Of a DNA stretch of 31,296 nt, positions 1 through 9,380 are shown in pieces. Within the stretch, counting starts at the first letter, position 1; every line of letters begins with the position of its first letter. A model generated the notes under the pieces. The model searched no databases, was not told where the DNA came from, and saw only the letters and a list, made by a program, of their open reading frames with translations. The DNA is taken from the NCBI GenBank assembly GCA_003427395.1, contig BFEA01000495.1, positions 631,554 through 662,849 of the forward strand, given 5' to 3'. The translations under genes were made by a program, and so were the position numbers. The stretch is from Chara braunii (Eukaryota; Streptophyta; Charophyceae; Charales; Characeae).

Positions 1-231
1 AAACTGAATGATTTCAATGTGTCTTTGTTTTTTATTTTTATCCTTCGATTCAGTGTAAATATTTTTTGTAAAACACTGAAAGAAATAATAATACTATGAA
101 ACAAAGTGTCATTCTGGTTTGTCTTTCTCTTTGCCTGTCTGTCCTTTCATTTTTCTTTTCTTTGCTCATCTTATTTCTTCTTCTACGTCACGTGCTCATG
201 CTCTTAGTCAATAGTTCTGTGACAATATATA
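1..231. other. AT-rich left flank, no gene seen
   Basis: T/A-rich sequence outside the left LTR of element A. No coding signal was recognised. The five bases next to the LTR (atata) do not match the five bases beyond the other LTR (caact), so no target-site duplication supports a simple insertion. Confidence 0.5.
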
Positions 232-1210
232 TGCAAGGAAAATGAGCAATAGCGAGATGACAATGTCCAACATGCACAATCACATTGAAGGCCAGATAGT
301 ATCACAGTGTCCAGAAAGCAGGAATGCACCAATATAACACCAATGAAGAATTGTAACATTGAAAACCAGTGTCAATGAGAGCTTGCTCTCGCCACCTCCA
401 ACATGAGTGTCCAGGCCCTATCTCCCTACTTGGCGCTCGGCGCCCAGCCTACTTCCTACACAGCTACAGTCTGCCTACTAATTGACAATGCAACTGTTGA
501 CGTCAGCAGCCCACAAAGTACTTGAAGATGTCGCCCATAGCAGACCATCACCAATACCAGGTATGTGCCCTCACATCATCATCATCATCATCCTTCTCTC
601 TCTCCCTCTTCTTCACCCACGTCTTTCCTTTGTACACCCGAAGACCATCCCTGCGCCTGACTGTAGTCCAAGCCCATCCAACTATGGAGGCTGGGCTATG
701 GCGCTGCCCTCAGCAGCGCCTTGCTCCCTGCACGACCGCACGCGCTATCACATTGCCTCTCAGCGCCAGCAGCAGCCCACGAGCGTCCGCTCCAGCAGCG
801 CTGCCGCAAGCATGCAAGTGTTGAATGAGGCTCCAGGCAGCGAGCTCTTTCCTGTATGGAAAGAGCCTGCCTGCCTTCGCAGCCTGGCTGGCCCGGGCCC
901 GGGCCCAGAAGCTTCCGGTAGGCCCCAGGATGCAGCTACTAGGCCTCATTCGGTTGGGTCTCCCAACTGTCTTTGTATGAGGCTGCGAATCTCGCCTAGG
1001 GCCTGCACTTTCGGAAAAGAAGGCTGTGGAATTTCCTCGCTGCTCGGCCTGTGTTTTCCTTTAACCAAGTGGTGTGACAAAACTGCCTGGACCCCAAATA
1101 CGAAATTGACAGCCGAGGGCCTCTCATGATTTATCAGGCCCACCTTCACTTACGGCGGGCGCAATTGCAGCAGGGGCCCCTTAGGCCTGTCGAGGACCCT
1201 GATCCTCGCT
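232..1210 (-). repeat. 3' LTR of element A
   Basis: This 979-bp block is repeated in the same orientation at 7225-8019, in plus orientation at 19933-20939 and partly, in minus orientation, at 21149-21903. On the sense strand the family LTR starts TGCGAGG and ends CCTTGCA, so it has the usual TG...CA ends; this copy has AGCGAGG at its start. It holds a (CAT)n microsatellite near 570-590 and a perfect TGACGTCA octamer at 498-505. ORFs running through it (for example 482-1129) are chance frames. Confidence 0.88.
498..505. promoter_or_regulatory. TGACGTCA octamer in LTR (bZIP/CRE-type)
   Basis: A perfect palindrome of the kind bound by bZIP/CREB-type factors. The same octamer is kept in every LTR copy of this superfamily in the window: 7475-7482, 20666-20673, 21240-21247 and, in the more distant solo LTR, 13928-13935. 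Conservation is seen directly; a regulatory role is inferred. Confidence 0.45.
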
Positions 1211-1224
1211 TTCCCTCCTCCTTT
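1211..1224 (-). other. Polypurine tract of element A
   Basis: On the sense strand a run of A and G (TAAAGGAGGAGGGA) lies immediately before the 3' LTR. Element B has the equivalent AAAAGGAGGGAA at 19921-19932. This is the expected plus-strand primer position. Confidence 0.75.
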
Positions 1225-1249
1225 ACTTCGATAGTCCTTTGAGAAGTTC

Positions 1250-1985
1250 TTATGTAACCGGCTGCTTCCCTTTCAGCTTTCTCTCGTAACTCGAGATAAT
1301 TTGGGAAACAGTCTTCATTAATTCCTCTTCGGTGAACCACCGGTCTTCTTGAGGATCAATGTGATGTCTGAACCGCACTAGGTATTGCATCTGTGGCTTT
1401 GGCGATCGACCCCTTCCTGGAGGTTTGGGTACAGGTATCAACTTGTGCTCGATGATATCGTCAATGTCCACATGTCCATCCTTGGTTGGGGGCAACATTG
1501 ATCTCCTTGAGGGAAACTGATCAGTGACAGCGAAAGGTGCCAACTTGGATGCATGGAAAACAGGGTAAGTACGTAAGTGTGCGAGAATGCGAATCACGTA
1601 TGACGGTCGATTTGGTTGATCCCCTACAATGTCTAAGATCTCCCAGGTACTGTGGCCTTAGTTTGCATGAAATCCCCAACTCTTGACCTAGTTCAGATGA
1701 TTTTACCCAGACTTGTTCACCTACCTGAAAGTTAGACTGTCGTCGATGCCTGTTCTCAGATGCAATCATGGCATCTTGAGCTTTCTTAATGTGCTGTACA
1801 GCCTATTGCAGCATCTGTCTGTATTTGACAGCAAACTCTAGGCTGCCAGGTGATGCATTTTGCTGCTGTTCAGGTAATAGTAAGTCCAGTGCTGATCTGG
1901 GCTTCCAACCGAGATGTAATTGGTTGGGAGTCATACCCGTAGTGCTATGCACATCGTTATTGTACAGGATGGCGATGAGAGGTAA
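1250..1985 (-). pseudogene. Element A integrase C-terminus and chromodomain (broken)
   Basis: Sense-strand reading gives the last part of integrase in pieces. After a TAG at the end of the upstream ORF come YNNDVHSTTG and TPNQLHLGWKPR, another in-frame TAG near 1805, then the basic segment FQVGEQVWVKSSELGQELGI (1521-1769). After a frameshift near 1600-1640 comes a 115-residue frame (1250-1597) with AHLRTYPVFHASKLAPF, then DIDDIIEHKL and YLVRFRHHIDPQEDRWF. The last part has the spacing of the chromodomain-like tails of chromoviral integrases. Element B has the same segments with fewer interruptions. Confidence 0.8.
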
Positions 1986-2870
1986 CTACTCGTCCCATTC
2001 ATCCTGACTTGGCTTGATGTAATGCCGAAGTAGGTGCTGTACTACACGATTCATCTGTTCAGCCTGGCCATTTGACTCAGGGTGGTTCCCTGATGTCATT
2101 TGGAGCCGGGTGCCCATCTGTTGGGCTGCGCTTTGCCACAGTTCGCTGGTGAATCTTACGTCCTTGTGACTAACTATAGACGTAGGTAGACTGAAGTCAC
2201 GTACCCAGTCTGGCCTCAACCCATCCGCAGAGATTTCATGACCAAACTCGCATTTCTCCAAGTTTACCTTGTACTGGTGCTGTCTTAGGAGTGCTAGCAC
2301 TATTTTCAAGTGCTCGGCATGCTCCTCTACAGTCTTACTTAAGATAAGGATATCGTCGAGGTACACGATGATAAACTTGTCTAAGTATTCATGAAATATC
2401 CTATTCATGGCGTGTTGGAATGCCCCGGGGGCATTGCATAGGCCAAAGGGCATCACCACAAACTCGTACAGACCGTACCTGGTCTGAAAGGCAGTTTTGT
2501 GTTGGTCCTCAGGTCTAATGGCAATTTGATGGTATCCGGACTTTAGATCTATCTTAGTAAAGTACCGGCATCCCTGCACTCTATCCAATAGGTCGTCTAT
2601 GTGGGGTAGGGGCTCTGCGTTCTTTACGGTGATGGCATTGAGGCCCCTATAGTCAATGTACATCCTCAATGTACCTCCCTTCTTAGGGACAAATAAGACT
2701 GGTGCATCGTAGGGGGAGGTACTAGGCGGGATCCATCCCTTTTCTGTGAGCTCCTTGAGTTGGTGGCGGAGCTCATCCAACTCCCCAGGAGACGTCCTAT
2801 AGATTCGTCCTCTAGGCACGTTACTACCTGGGACAACCTCTATCGCATGGACAACCTCCCTTTCCACCAC
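1986..2870 (-). CDS. Reverse transcriptase fused in frame to the end of the integrase core (deletion product)
   Basis: A 294-codon open frame. Residues 1-220 are a gypsy RT: GYHQI follows motif A (KIDLKSG, Asp108), MPFGLCNAP is at about 140-148 and the catalytic YLDD at 170-173. After residue about 221 the protein jumps into integrase: DFSLPTSIVS, then RFTSELW, then HPESNGQAEQMN with Glu271. The second catalytic Asp of integrase is His235; His235 and Glu271 keep the DD35E spacing. The RT thumb is cut short, and RNase H, the HHCC finger and the first catalytic Asp are absent. By comparison with element C roughly 400 residues are missing. A separate 24-nt deletion removes eight RT residues after CEFG, between two GGTC repeats. 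Frame integrity across the fusion is notable, but integrase activity is not expected. Confidence 0.85.
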   Translation of the reverse strand: MVEREVVHAIEVVPGSNVPRGRIYRTSPGELDELRHQLKELTEKGWIPPSTSPYDAPVLFVPKKGGTLRMYIDYRGLNAITVKNAEPLPHIDDLLDRVQGCRYFTKIDLKSGYHQIAIRPEDQHKTAFQTRYGLYEFVVMPFGLCNAPGAFQHAMNRIFHEYLDKFIIVYLDDILILSKTVEEHAEHLKIVLALLRQHQYKVNLEKCEFGHEISADGLRPDWVRDFSLPTSIVSHKDVRFTSELWQSAAQQMGTRLQMTSGNHPESNGQAEQMNRVVQHLLRHYIKPSQDEWDE

Positions 2871-2882
2871 GCCTATGGGCTC

Positions 2883-3538
2883 CTAAAAAAGGTCGGAATA
2901 TTGCGCGACGACTGATTTTATCTCTGGGGGCGATTTTACGGCCTCCCCTTTCTCAGAGACAAAGACTAGATACATGCCCTCCTCGCGATTCTGCTTATAG
3001 TAGTTATAGAAAGAGGAGGCACACATGCAGTCGTAGTTTTCCACTAGACTGCTAGCTTTATACTTTTGCAGTCTAACGGTCCTACCGTTGGGCAACTTGT
3101 GTATCAACACCTTCCTATCCCAATCAAACTGAGGCTGAGCGACCTCGAGGTAGTACATGCCTAGCAACATATTGAAGGGCAGTTCGTCGCTAACGAGGAA
3201 TGAGATTTTGTCTCACTTCCCCTCTTCCATAAAAAGGAACAAACTGCATTCTTGACATAGTCTTTTACTACCATTTGGTGCTTGTTGGCTAGTGTAGAAA
3301 CTACAGTTCTTTCTGCTAAGCCACTGCGCTTGGTCCCCTAAGCGCAGTCTGCCACACAAGCACGGCTGATGAAATTCCGTGTAGAGCCTATGTCTGCGAA
3401 GGCACCCACTTTGCGGCCACCTACATTGACTTCTACCACGAAATGTTCACCCTTAGGACCTCTACTAATCATCGCCGAAGAGTCTCTGGGGTCCCTCCCT
3501 GACCACTCAGACTGTAACTCTTCTAAGGACTCAAACAC
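2883..3538 (-). pseudogene. Element A retroviral-type aspartic protease (broken)
   Basis: Two open pieces in different frames. The upstream piece (3338-3538) has GEHFVVEVNVGG and the active-site turn ADIGSTRNFIS, in which the catalytic Asp is present. The downstream piece (2883-3170) has MLLGMYYLEVAQPQFDWDRK and a linker ending VAQYSDLF followed by TAG. The frames are separated by disrupted sequence at about 3171-3340. The homologous protease of element B (17077-17805) is continuous but has lost this Asp. The TAG before RT is shared by A and B. Confidence 0.75.
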
Positions 3539-3627
3539 ATCTCTCTACTAATCATCGTCGAAGAATCTCTGGGGTCCTTCCTTGACCACTCAGACTGTAA
3601 CTCTTCTAAGGACTCAGAGACATCTCT
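3462..3627. repeat. 83-bp tandem duplication in element A
   Basis: Units 3462-3544 and 3545-3627 are near-identical copies of the sequence encoding LEELQSEWS...DPRDSS ahead of the protease. Element B has one copy. Because 83 is not a multiple of three, the duplication shifts the reading frame. Confidence 0.85.
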
Positions 3628-4150
3628 TGAACAGAGCGTCGGTGGGTCTGAATGTGTCTGCAGGGCGATGTTTGGATCACTAGCCTTGGCCAACGCCTGA
3701 AGTGGGGAAGGCAACGTTACCACTTCAGCACGAGTAAGAGCAAGGTGTTTCCCTGCAAAGTGCTCGCAGAAGCACTGCCAGGGTTCGAGGATAAGCCCAC
3801 TACTGTTGGAGCGGCTACCCTTGTCGTGACCTTCTTGCCTCGGCAAGTCCTCGACGTGTGGCCATAGTTGCCATAGTTCATGCATGTGCCCCTGACAACT
3901 CGGTCCCTCCACACCTCGTGATCTAAACCAAGTTTTACCCATGCGGGTGTTCCTTGGTGGCCCTGACTCGTAGACCGGCCTACCTTCTTCTTCCCGGTCC
4001 CCCTAGCCTTTTCCTTTATAGGAGCCACAACTCCCCCATCCGAAGTCTCACTGGCCTCATCATGCTCTGTCTCGTCCCCATAGTCTGGGAAATCGTCAAT
4101 TCTGTCGCCTGACCCGCATGGTCGACGAACATTAGTTGCCCTTTCTTCTT
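3545..4150 (-). pseudogene. Element A gag C-terminus with damaged zinc knuckle
   Basis: Frames 3717-4028 and 3523-3942 together give MAPIKEKARGTGKKKVG, a basic stretch, then CMNYGNYGHTSRTC. In element B the same place reads CMNCGNYGHMSRTC, a proper C-x2-C-x4-H-x4-C zinc knuckle of nucleocapsid. In A the second Cys is Tyr, so zinc binding should be lost. Further on, the frame changes into the sequence leading to protease. The upstream gag frame ends at a stop at 4151-4153 (after RLPQD), where B has an Asn codon. Confidence 0.8.
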
Positions 4151-5158
4151 CTAGTCCTGGGGAAGTCTCTTCTTCCTACCATCTCCTTGACTCTGATGCG
4201 CAGATCCAAGCTTTGCCTCTATATCTAAGGCTTTCTTGCTAAAAGAGGCGAAGTTATGTTGGTCGACGTAGGCCTCATCCACCAGCTTAGTCCTAACCTC
4301 TGGAGGCAGACATCTCAAGTAATCCGTGAGGAGTACCTGCTGGTCGTAGCGCACACCAGGTACCACGAGCAGACGTTCTACGGTGTCTGTGATCTCACGA
4401 AAATTCTTGTACCTTTTGGCACAAAGATTGTTAATCACGTCGGTGGCCTTCCGAGCCCCTTGAGGGTCATGCCACCTATTATACACAAACCGTACGAAGT
4501 CTTCCAATGTCTGGGCCTGGGCGCAAGCATGAAAATTTTGACCGTAGCCCTGTTGCTCTACTAGCCCATTCAACCAATGCGCTGCCGATCCCTCTAAAAA
4601 GGAAGCAACAACTATGACTTCCTGCTCCAGCCTGGTGAGCTTGTGCCTCACATAAGTAGGCACAATTCTCACCCAGGTATCCAAGTCCTCATCCTTCTTC
4701 CTGTCGCCAAAGAAGGGTTTAGGACTCAGCAAGGGTATCTTGGGCATCCACTGCATTGGCTGGATCTGCCTAGGTGATTGCTGCAGTGGCTGCATAGCCA
4801 CTGAGATAGATTGTTGCACGCTCACCTGGGCCTGTCCTGACGATGGGACTTTAGTTACCACCGTCGTGGATGGTACAGAAGAAGCTCTAAGGACCGGACC
4901 ACTAACTACTGGTTGTCCGCCTGAGAGAGCTATGCCATACATAGGCGAGAAGGTTTGCCCTATCGGCGACGACGTCACTGAAGGACCTGCAACCGAAGGG
5001 GGAACTATAGGGAACTGGGGGTGCCTCGTGACGGGGCGAGGCCCCTGAAGTGTAGCCATAATTCGTTTTTGGCCTGCCACTAGTTCAGCCAACAATTCCT
5101 GCTGAACTACCTGCGTTTCTGCCACACAAAAGTACCGAGTTGCACAGCAACCGATCAA
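4151..5158 (-). pseudogene. Element A Gag capsid region
   Basis: An open frame of up to 335 codons; the first residues are probably read-through from a frameshift, because homology to B begins at VAETQVVQQELLA. A low-complexity Q/P/V/S-rich stretch (residues about 40-140) precedes the capsid-like core, which has PLLSPKPFFGDRKKDEDLDTW, a conserved AHWLNGL and FVRFVYNRWHDPQGARKATD, then YLRCLPPEVRTKLVDEAY. This is the retrotransposon Gag fold seen before zinc knuckles in Ty3/gypsy elements. Element B carries the same core with stop codons. Confidence 0.8.
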
Positions 5159-5672
5159 CTGGATTTAATGTAGCACCATCTAGTTCTTCCAGTCCTCTTA
5201 GCTCCGGCAACCTAGTGCCTAATCTGACTTTTCTCAATCTAGCCCTTTCTCGTCTCTCTCCTACTTCTCTCAGTTGCCGCTGCAACTCGTCATGAAGAGC
5301 TTCCGTTTGGAGGATCTCATAATCCTCCGGAGTGAGCGGGGGCTGTTGGCTGACTTGCACGCCAACAATCTGATTTATGGGGCCTTGAGTACTCTGACTG
5401 ACTCCTGACGAACTGGCCTGTGAAGAGGCCTGTGACATTGTAGAGGAGATAGCCATGGTCACACCTGTGCTAGCTATGTTCCTAGCCCCGGCGCTGGCCT
5501 CAACGTCCCTTGTCTTCCGCAATGCCGCCCTCTCCCTAGCTTCCCTCCGCAACCGCCTTTCCTCTCCTGGACCTAAATCTAGGAAGGTCAAAGGTCGACT
5601 GAGAGCAGTTCTGCGAGTAACCCTAAGATCTTCCACTAACTCCTCCTCCTCACTACTAACAACTTCACTCAT
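5085..5672 (-). pseudogene. Element A Gag N-terminus
   Basis: The frame starts MSEVVSSEEEELVEDLRVTR, matched in B at 15107 by MSDARSSEELLVDDLKVTR, which supports this start. It continues through an Arg/Glu-rich helical stretch and a Ser/Gln-rich linker to LTPEDYEILQTEALHDELQRQ and ERARLRKVRLGTRLPEL, likely coiled-coil. The frame then shifts at about 5100-5160, with the downstream capsid part continuing in another frame (4151-5158). It is the 5' end of one original gag. Confidence 0.78.
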
Positions 5673-6205
5673 GAGTTACAGTGGAGTGTGATCTAAACTA
5701 AAATCCACATTGAATCCTACCTTAGTCGGACACCCAACCGAGTAAGAGTAATCAATGCGTCTCGGTCAGCCTGGAGAAAATAGTCAAGCTGTAACCAATA
5801 ATAAGTGTTAGATCCTACGGGGAATACTAAATCTATTTTAGATTACTCTGAAACAGATTGCATGCAGCCAGGAATATACTATTTTATCGGCAGTTGTCTA
5901 TCAATTCTTAGTCAAGTCTGTAACAACTAAATAATGAAAAATAAAAATAATATTTCCTGCAGAGATGCATGCTTGATGGCAGTTTATCTAATAGTTGTCA
6001 CAACGAACAATTATCGGAATCCAACCCTCCCCCTGTATCCCTCTTGAGTAGTCACTTTGTGTCGACGTCCTAAGCATCTGGTTGAGCAGCGTGTTTGAAG
6101 GTGTGCAATCCGGCCCACCCCTGTGCCCCAAGTCTATGTCGAACCTGCCAGCCCCTGCACCTTATTTATCCTCGCATGCAACGAGCCCTACACCCGGTTT
6201 GATCT

Positions 6206-6282
6206 GGCTGATCAAGAGGCAGTTTAAGGACAACCCCCAAGGTCATCAAGAATAATTTAACGTCGCATATAGGATGACGATC
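6206..6282 (-). other. Conserved 77-bp leader block, A copy 1
   Basis: On the sense strand it starts GATCGTC and ends CTTGATCAGCC. It matches 6487-6563 (A copy 2), 13443-13519 (B) and 30727-30803 (C). Stops occur in all sense frames of the B copy, so it is not a coding motif. Confidence 0.75.
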
Positions 6283-6486
6283 ACAGCCAAAGTCGACACC
6301 GAGTCCCCTCCATAAATATTTAAAGACAGTCTGGTAAGCGCCTCCAAAGAGCTGGCATGCCCTGCATGACCTCTATTGCGCAGCAGCAGAACCAAGGACT
6401 TGCGGCAAAGCATGCGTGTACTAGTCCCAGTGGGCCTGCACCTTATTTATCCTCGCATGCAACGAGCCCTACACCCGGTTTGTTTT

Positions 6487-6563
6487 GGCTGATCAAGAGG
6501 CAGTTTAAGGACAACCCCCAAGGTCATCAAGAATAATTTAACGTCGCAGATAGGATGACGATC
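6487..6563 (-). other. Conserved 77-bp leader block, A copy 2
   Basis: The second copy within the leader duplication of element A, same length and ends as copy 1. It carries the core CGACGTTAAAT and the 6-nt palindrome TGATCA near its 3' end. Confidence 0.75.
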
Positions 6564-7203
6564 ACAGCCAAAGTCAACACCGAGTCCCCTCCAGAAATAT
6601 TTAAAGACAGTCTGGTAAGTGCTTGTCCAAAGAGTTGGCATGCCCTGCATGACCTCTATTGCGAAGCAGCAGAACCAAGGACTTGCGGCAAAGCATGCGT
6701 GTACTAGTCCCAGTGGGTTGGCATGGTGACCGTGCTTCATCCAGGGCCCTTCAGAGGCATCGCTCGTCTCCCACCAGCTTGCTGCCTAGAAAGAATGTCG
6801 ACTCTCAAGGTTGAGCCCTCCCGACACCTCACGTTGAGAGGACTCTCAAGACAAAACTCACTTCCTCACGGTAAGAAGTAATGGAGAGGGTAGATAAGGA
6901 AGAGAGCAACGTACCTCATAATGCTGCCCCCAACCACAAATTTCTCATTGGCAACTTGATGTGCATTTATGATGACCGGTCTTTGCCTCGGCACAACCAA
7001 CAACATAATGCAGTTCCACCTCGGCTTAAATGCCACATCAACGAACTCTCATCATCCAGCGTACATCCCTAATGTCACCACATAGCTTCCTGGCGCGCCC
7101 ACATGACCCTGGGTCGTACATTCAACGCCCAAGCCTTATCACTGCCCCACACTTCATGGGAAGCACCAAACAGCTATTGCGAAGAATCAATGAAGCGCAA
7201 TTC

Positions 7204-7221
7204 GAACTAGCTCCGATACCA
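7204..7221 (-). other. Primer-binding site of element A (tRNA-iMet type)
   Basis: Sense strand TGGTATCGGAGCTAGTTC, three bases inside the 5' LTR. The usual plant LTR-element site is TGGTATCAGAGC; this copy has one G for A. Element B keeps the canonical form at 12774. Confidence 0.85.
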
Positions 7222-7224
7222 AAT

Positions 7225-8019
7225 TGTAAGGAAAATGAGCAATAGCGAGATGACAATGTCCAACATGCACAATCACATTGAAGGCCAGATAGTATCACAG
7301 ATGCACAAATATAACACCAGTGAAGAATCATAACATTGAAAACCAATGTCAATGAGAGCTTGCTCTCGCCACCACCGACATGAGTGCCCAGGCTTTATCT
7401 CCCTACTTGGCGCTCGACGCCCAACCTACTTCCTACACAGCTACAGTCTGCCTACGAATTGACAATGCAACTATTGACGTCAGCAGCCCGTAAAGTACTT
7501 GAAGATGTCGCCCATAGCAGACCATCACCAATACCAGGTATGTGCCCTCACATCATCATCATCATCATCGTCCTTCTCTCTCTCCCTCTTCTTCACCCAC
7601 GTCTTCCCTCTGTACACCCGAAGACCACCCTTGCGCCTCACTGTAGTCCAAGCCCATCCAACTATGGAGGCTGGGCTATGGCGCTGCCCTTAGCAGCGCC
7701 CTGCTCCCTGCACGACCACAGGCGCTAGCACCTTGCCTCTCAGCGCCAGCAGCAGCCCACGAGCGTCCGCTCCAGCAGCGCTGCCGCCAGCATGCAAGTG
7801 TTGAATGAGGCTCCAGGCAGCGAGCTCTTTCCTATATGGAAAGAGCCTGCCTGCCTTCGCATCCTGGCTGGCTTGGGCCTAGGCCCAGAAGCTTCTGGTA
7901 AGACCCCAAATACGAAATTGACAGTGGGCCTCTCGTGATTTATCAGGCCCTCCTTCACTTAGGGTGGGTGCAGTTGCAACAGGGGCCCCTTAGGCCAACC
8001 GAGTACCCAAATCCTCGCA
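7225..8019 (-). repeat. 5' LTR of element A (with internal deletion)
   Basis: A direct repeat of 232-1210 but 795 bp long. A block of about 180 bp, present in the other copies (compare 918-1098), is missing at about 7900. Sense ends are TGCGAGG and CCTTACA (C to T in the usual TTGCA). The homology stops at 8019, where a different RT sequence starts. Confidence 0.87.
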
Positions 8020-8021
8020 CA

Positions 8022-9362
8022 ACTCATTCAGACCCGGATACCCGTTCTGTTTCTCAGATTCTCCAACATCTTCGCTTTGTTGTACAAAACACTTTTCTAT
8101 ACACGAGAGATGGCACGCTTCGGAAACAAATTATCGGTATTATAATGGGAGCGAATGATGGCCCAGAAATTTCAAATCTGACGATGTATTGGGATGAAGC
8201 ATACTTTGTTGATGACATTCGTCAACATGATCTTCAAGCTGCTCAACAATATGCCTTCACCTATCGCCTCATTGATGATGTTCTTTCATGGGGACAATTA
8301 CCTCCTCCACCAGAACACTATGGGCTTGAGTGGAAGAAGACTACCGCTACAGATGGCTCCTGTACCGGCTCCTGTACCTTTTTAGGTATGCAACTAAAGG
8401 TCCGTTCCGATGGCTCGCTTCGCATGAGCGTCTTTAATAAAGCGGCTGCTTGGGAGTTCCCCGTCATTCGTTATCCAAGTGCGACCTCCAACATCCCTTC
8501 CCATCAACCGGTTGGTGTGTTCAGTGGGCGCAGGACTTTCGAACTGCGGCAACAACACTTACTTGTCGTATGCTTTCGCGTGAGCATTCACTACAAACCC
8601 TTGCTAAGGGGTGGACCTGCTACATGCACTCCCGCCAACATCGCTATCCTACACATGTAACGCGTCTCTCTCAGTGGTTCCGACACATGTTGCGATGGTC
8701 CTTGTATCATCCAATTTCTTCTTCGCCCCGACGGTTCTCTGGTCCTGCCCCTACTTACTCATTTGCTGCTACCGTAGTTTTCACTGCTGCAGTCTCCACT
8801 CTTGCAGTTTCCATTGCTGGAGTCTCCACTCCTGCAGTTTTCACTGCTGCAGTGTCCACTATTGAGGTTTCCACTGCTGCAGTGTCCACTGCTGACTGTT
8901 GTGGTTTCCACTGCTGCAGTGTCGACTGCTGCAGTTTCCATTGCTCTTGTTTCCACTTCTCCATTTTCCGCTGCTGCAGTTTCGACTGCTGCGGTTTCCA
9001 CTGCTGCAGTTTCCACTGCTGCAGTTTTCAGTACAACAGTCTCCCTAAATGTAATTCCCCCTACTTTAGTTTTTGCTGCTGCAACTTCCTGTCCTGCACC
9101 TCCAATGCAAAGAACATCACAATCTCTCCGACGCTCACGTCCTTTGCTCCGAAATCTTGCCCAATGCACCCCCCTCTCATCTTTGTTTGTGCTTGGTCGT
9201 AGACAACTGCGTTCCTCCTCACCACCCCCATCTCCTCCACGGGCTCGCTTGCGAATAGACTCTCAAGTTTCCATTGTTCCCATTGTTCCACCTGCGTTGC
9301 TGGGTACAAGTTCAGCTTCTATTTGCAACACCACTACTTCTCTTGTTGTGTATCACCGATGA
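8022..9362 (+). pseudogene. Penelope-like reverse transcriptase fragment with pentapeptide-repeat tail
   Basis: The frame from 8022 reads SVSQILQHLRFVVQNTFLYT, then KQIIGIIMGANDGPEISNL, the catalytic box YRLIDDVLSWG, then FLGMQLKVRSDGSLRM and SNIPSHQPVGVF. The K/RQ-x2-G-x2-MG-x-N-x2-P-x2-(A/S)NL box, the RxIDD box and the later SNIP...GV signature are what I know from Penelope-like and related RTs, not from gypsy RT. A frameshift at about 8520 moves the reading to the next frame (QWAQDFRTAATTLTCRML), and a second near 8895 leads through (VSTAA)n repeats to a stop at 9360-9362. The 5' part of the gene is missing, cut at the LTR edge. No GIY-YIG nuclease was seen. Family assignment is tentative. 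Confidence 0.6.
8774..9031. repeat. 15-bp minisatellite coding VSTAA repeats
   Basis: About 17 units of GTTTCCACTGCTGCA with scattered changes. In the RT frames it encodes V(S/F)TAA pentapeptides. Because the unit is 15 bp and lacks stops, other frames on both strands are also open (for example VETAA on the minus strand, and Cys-rich frames on the plus strand); those are by-products. Confidence 0.9.
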
Positions 9363-9380
9363 CATCCGCGACATCGTCAC

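Larger units (their letters stand above)
6154..6717. repeat. 281/283-bp tandem duplication in the leader of element A
   Basis: Unit 1 is 6154-6434 and unit 2 is 6435-6717. Both begin CCTGCACCTTATTTATCC and end at CCCAGTGGG. Element B has one copy of this region. The duplicated segment includes the conserved 77-bp leader block. Confidence 0.9.
5673..7203 (-). other. Leader of element A (non-coding)
   Basis: About 1.5 kb between the primer site and the gag start. It aligns by eye with the leader of element B (12792-15106, minus a nested solo LTR). It contains a 281-bp tandem duplication and two copies of a 77-bp block conserved in all three gypsy elements. Frames within it are short and broken. 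No gene is supported. Confidence 0.7.
232..8019 (-). mobile_element. Element A: defective Ty3/gypsy LTR retrotransposon
   Basis: The element reads on the minus strand: 5' LTR 7225-8019, primer site 7204-7221, leader 5673-7203, gag about 3540-5672, protease 2883-3538, RT and part of integrase 1986-2870, integrase tail and chromodomain 1250-1985, polypurine tract 1211-1224, 3' LTR 232-1210. The order PR-RT-(RH)-IN-chromodomain defines Ty3/gypsy, chromovirus-like. It is the same family as element B at 12670-20939, as shown by near-identical gag, protease, RT and chromodomain peptides. Frameshifts, stops, an 83-bp and a 281-bp tandem duplication and a large pol deletion make it non-autonomous. 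No matching target duplication flanks it, so recombination or later damage at one edge is likely. Confidence 0.9.

Noticed and set aside
482-1129. 215-codon plus frame (and the related frames at 7384-7728, 20338-20689, 21264-21557) with poly-Ile or poly-His runs
   Set aside because: They lie inside LTR copies; the runs come from a CAT microsatellite and the frames are not conserved between copies.
7980-8019. Tandem LTR-interior-LTR arrangement suggested by purine-rich sequence beyond TGCTGCAA in the A LTR
   Set aside because: Comparison of all copies shows the LTR starts further out at TGCGAGG, so this sequence is part of the LTR.
8755-9169. Minus-strand frames rich in VETAA and Cys-rich plus frames
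   Set aside because: Alternative readings of the 15-bp minisatellite, which has no stop in several frames.
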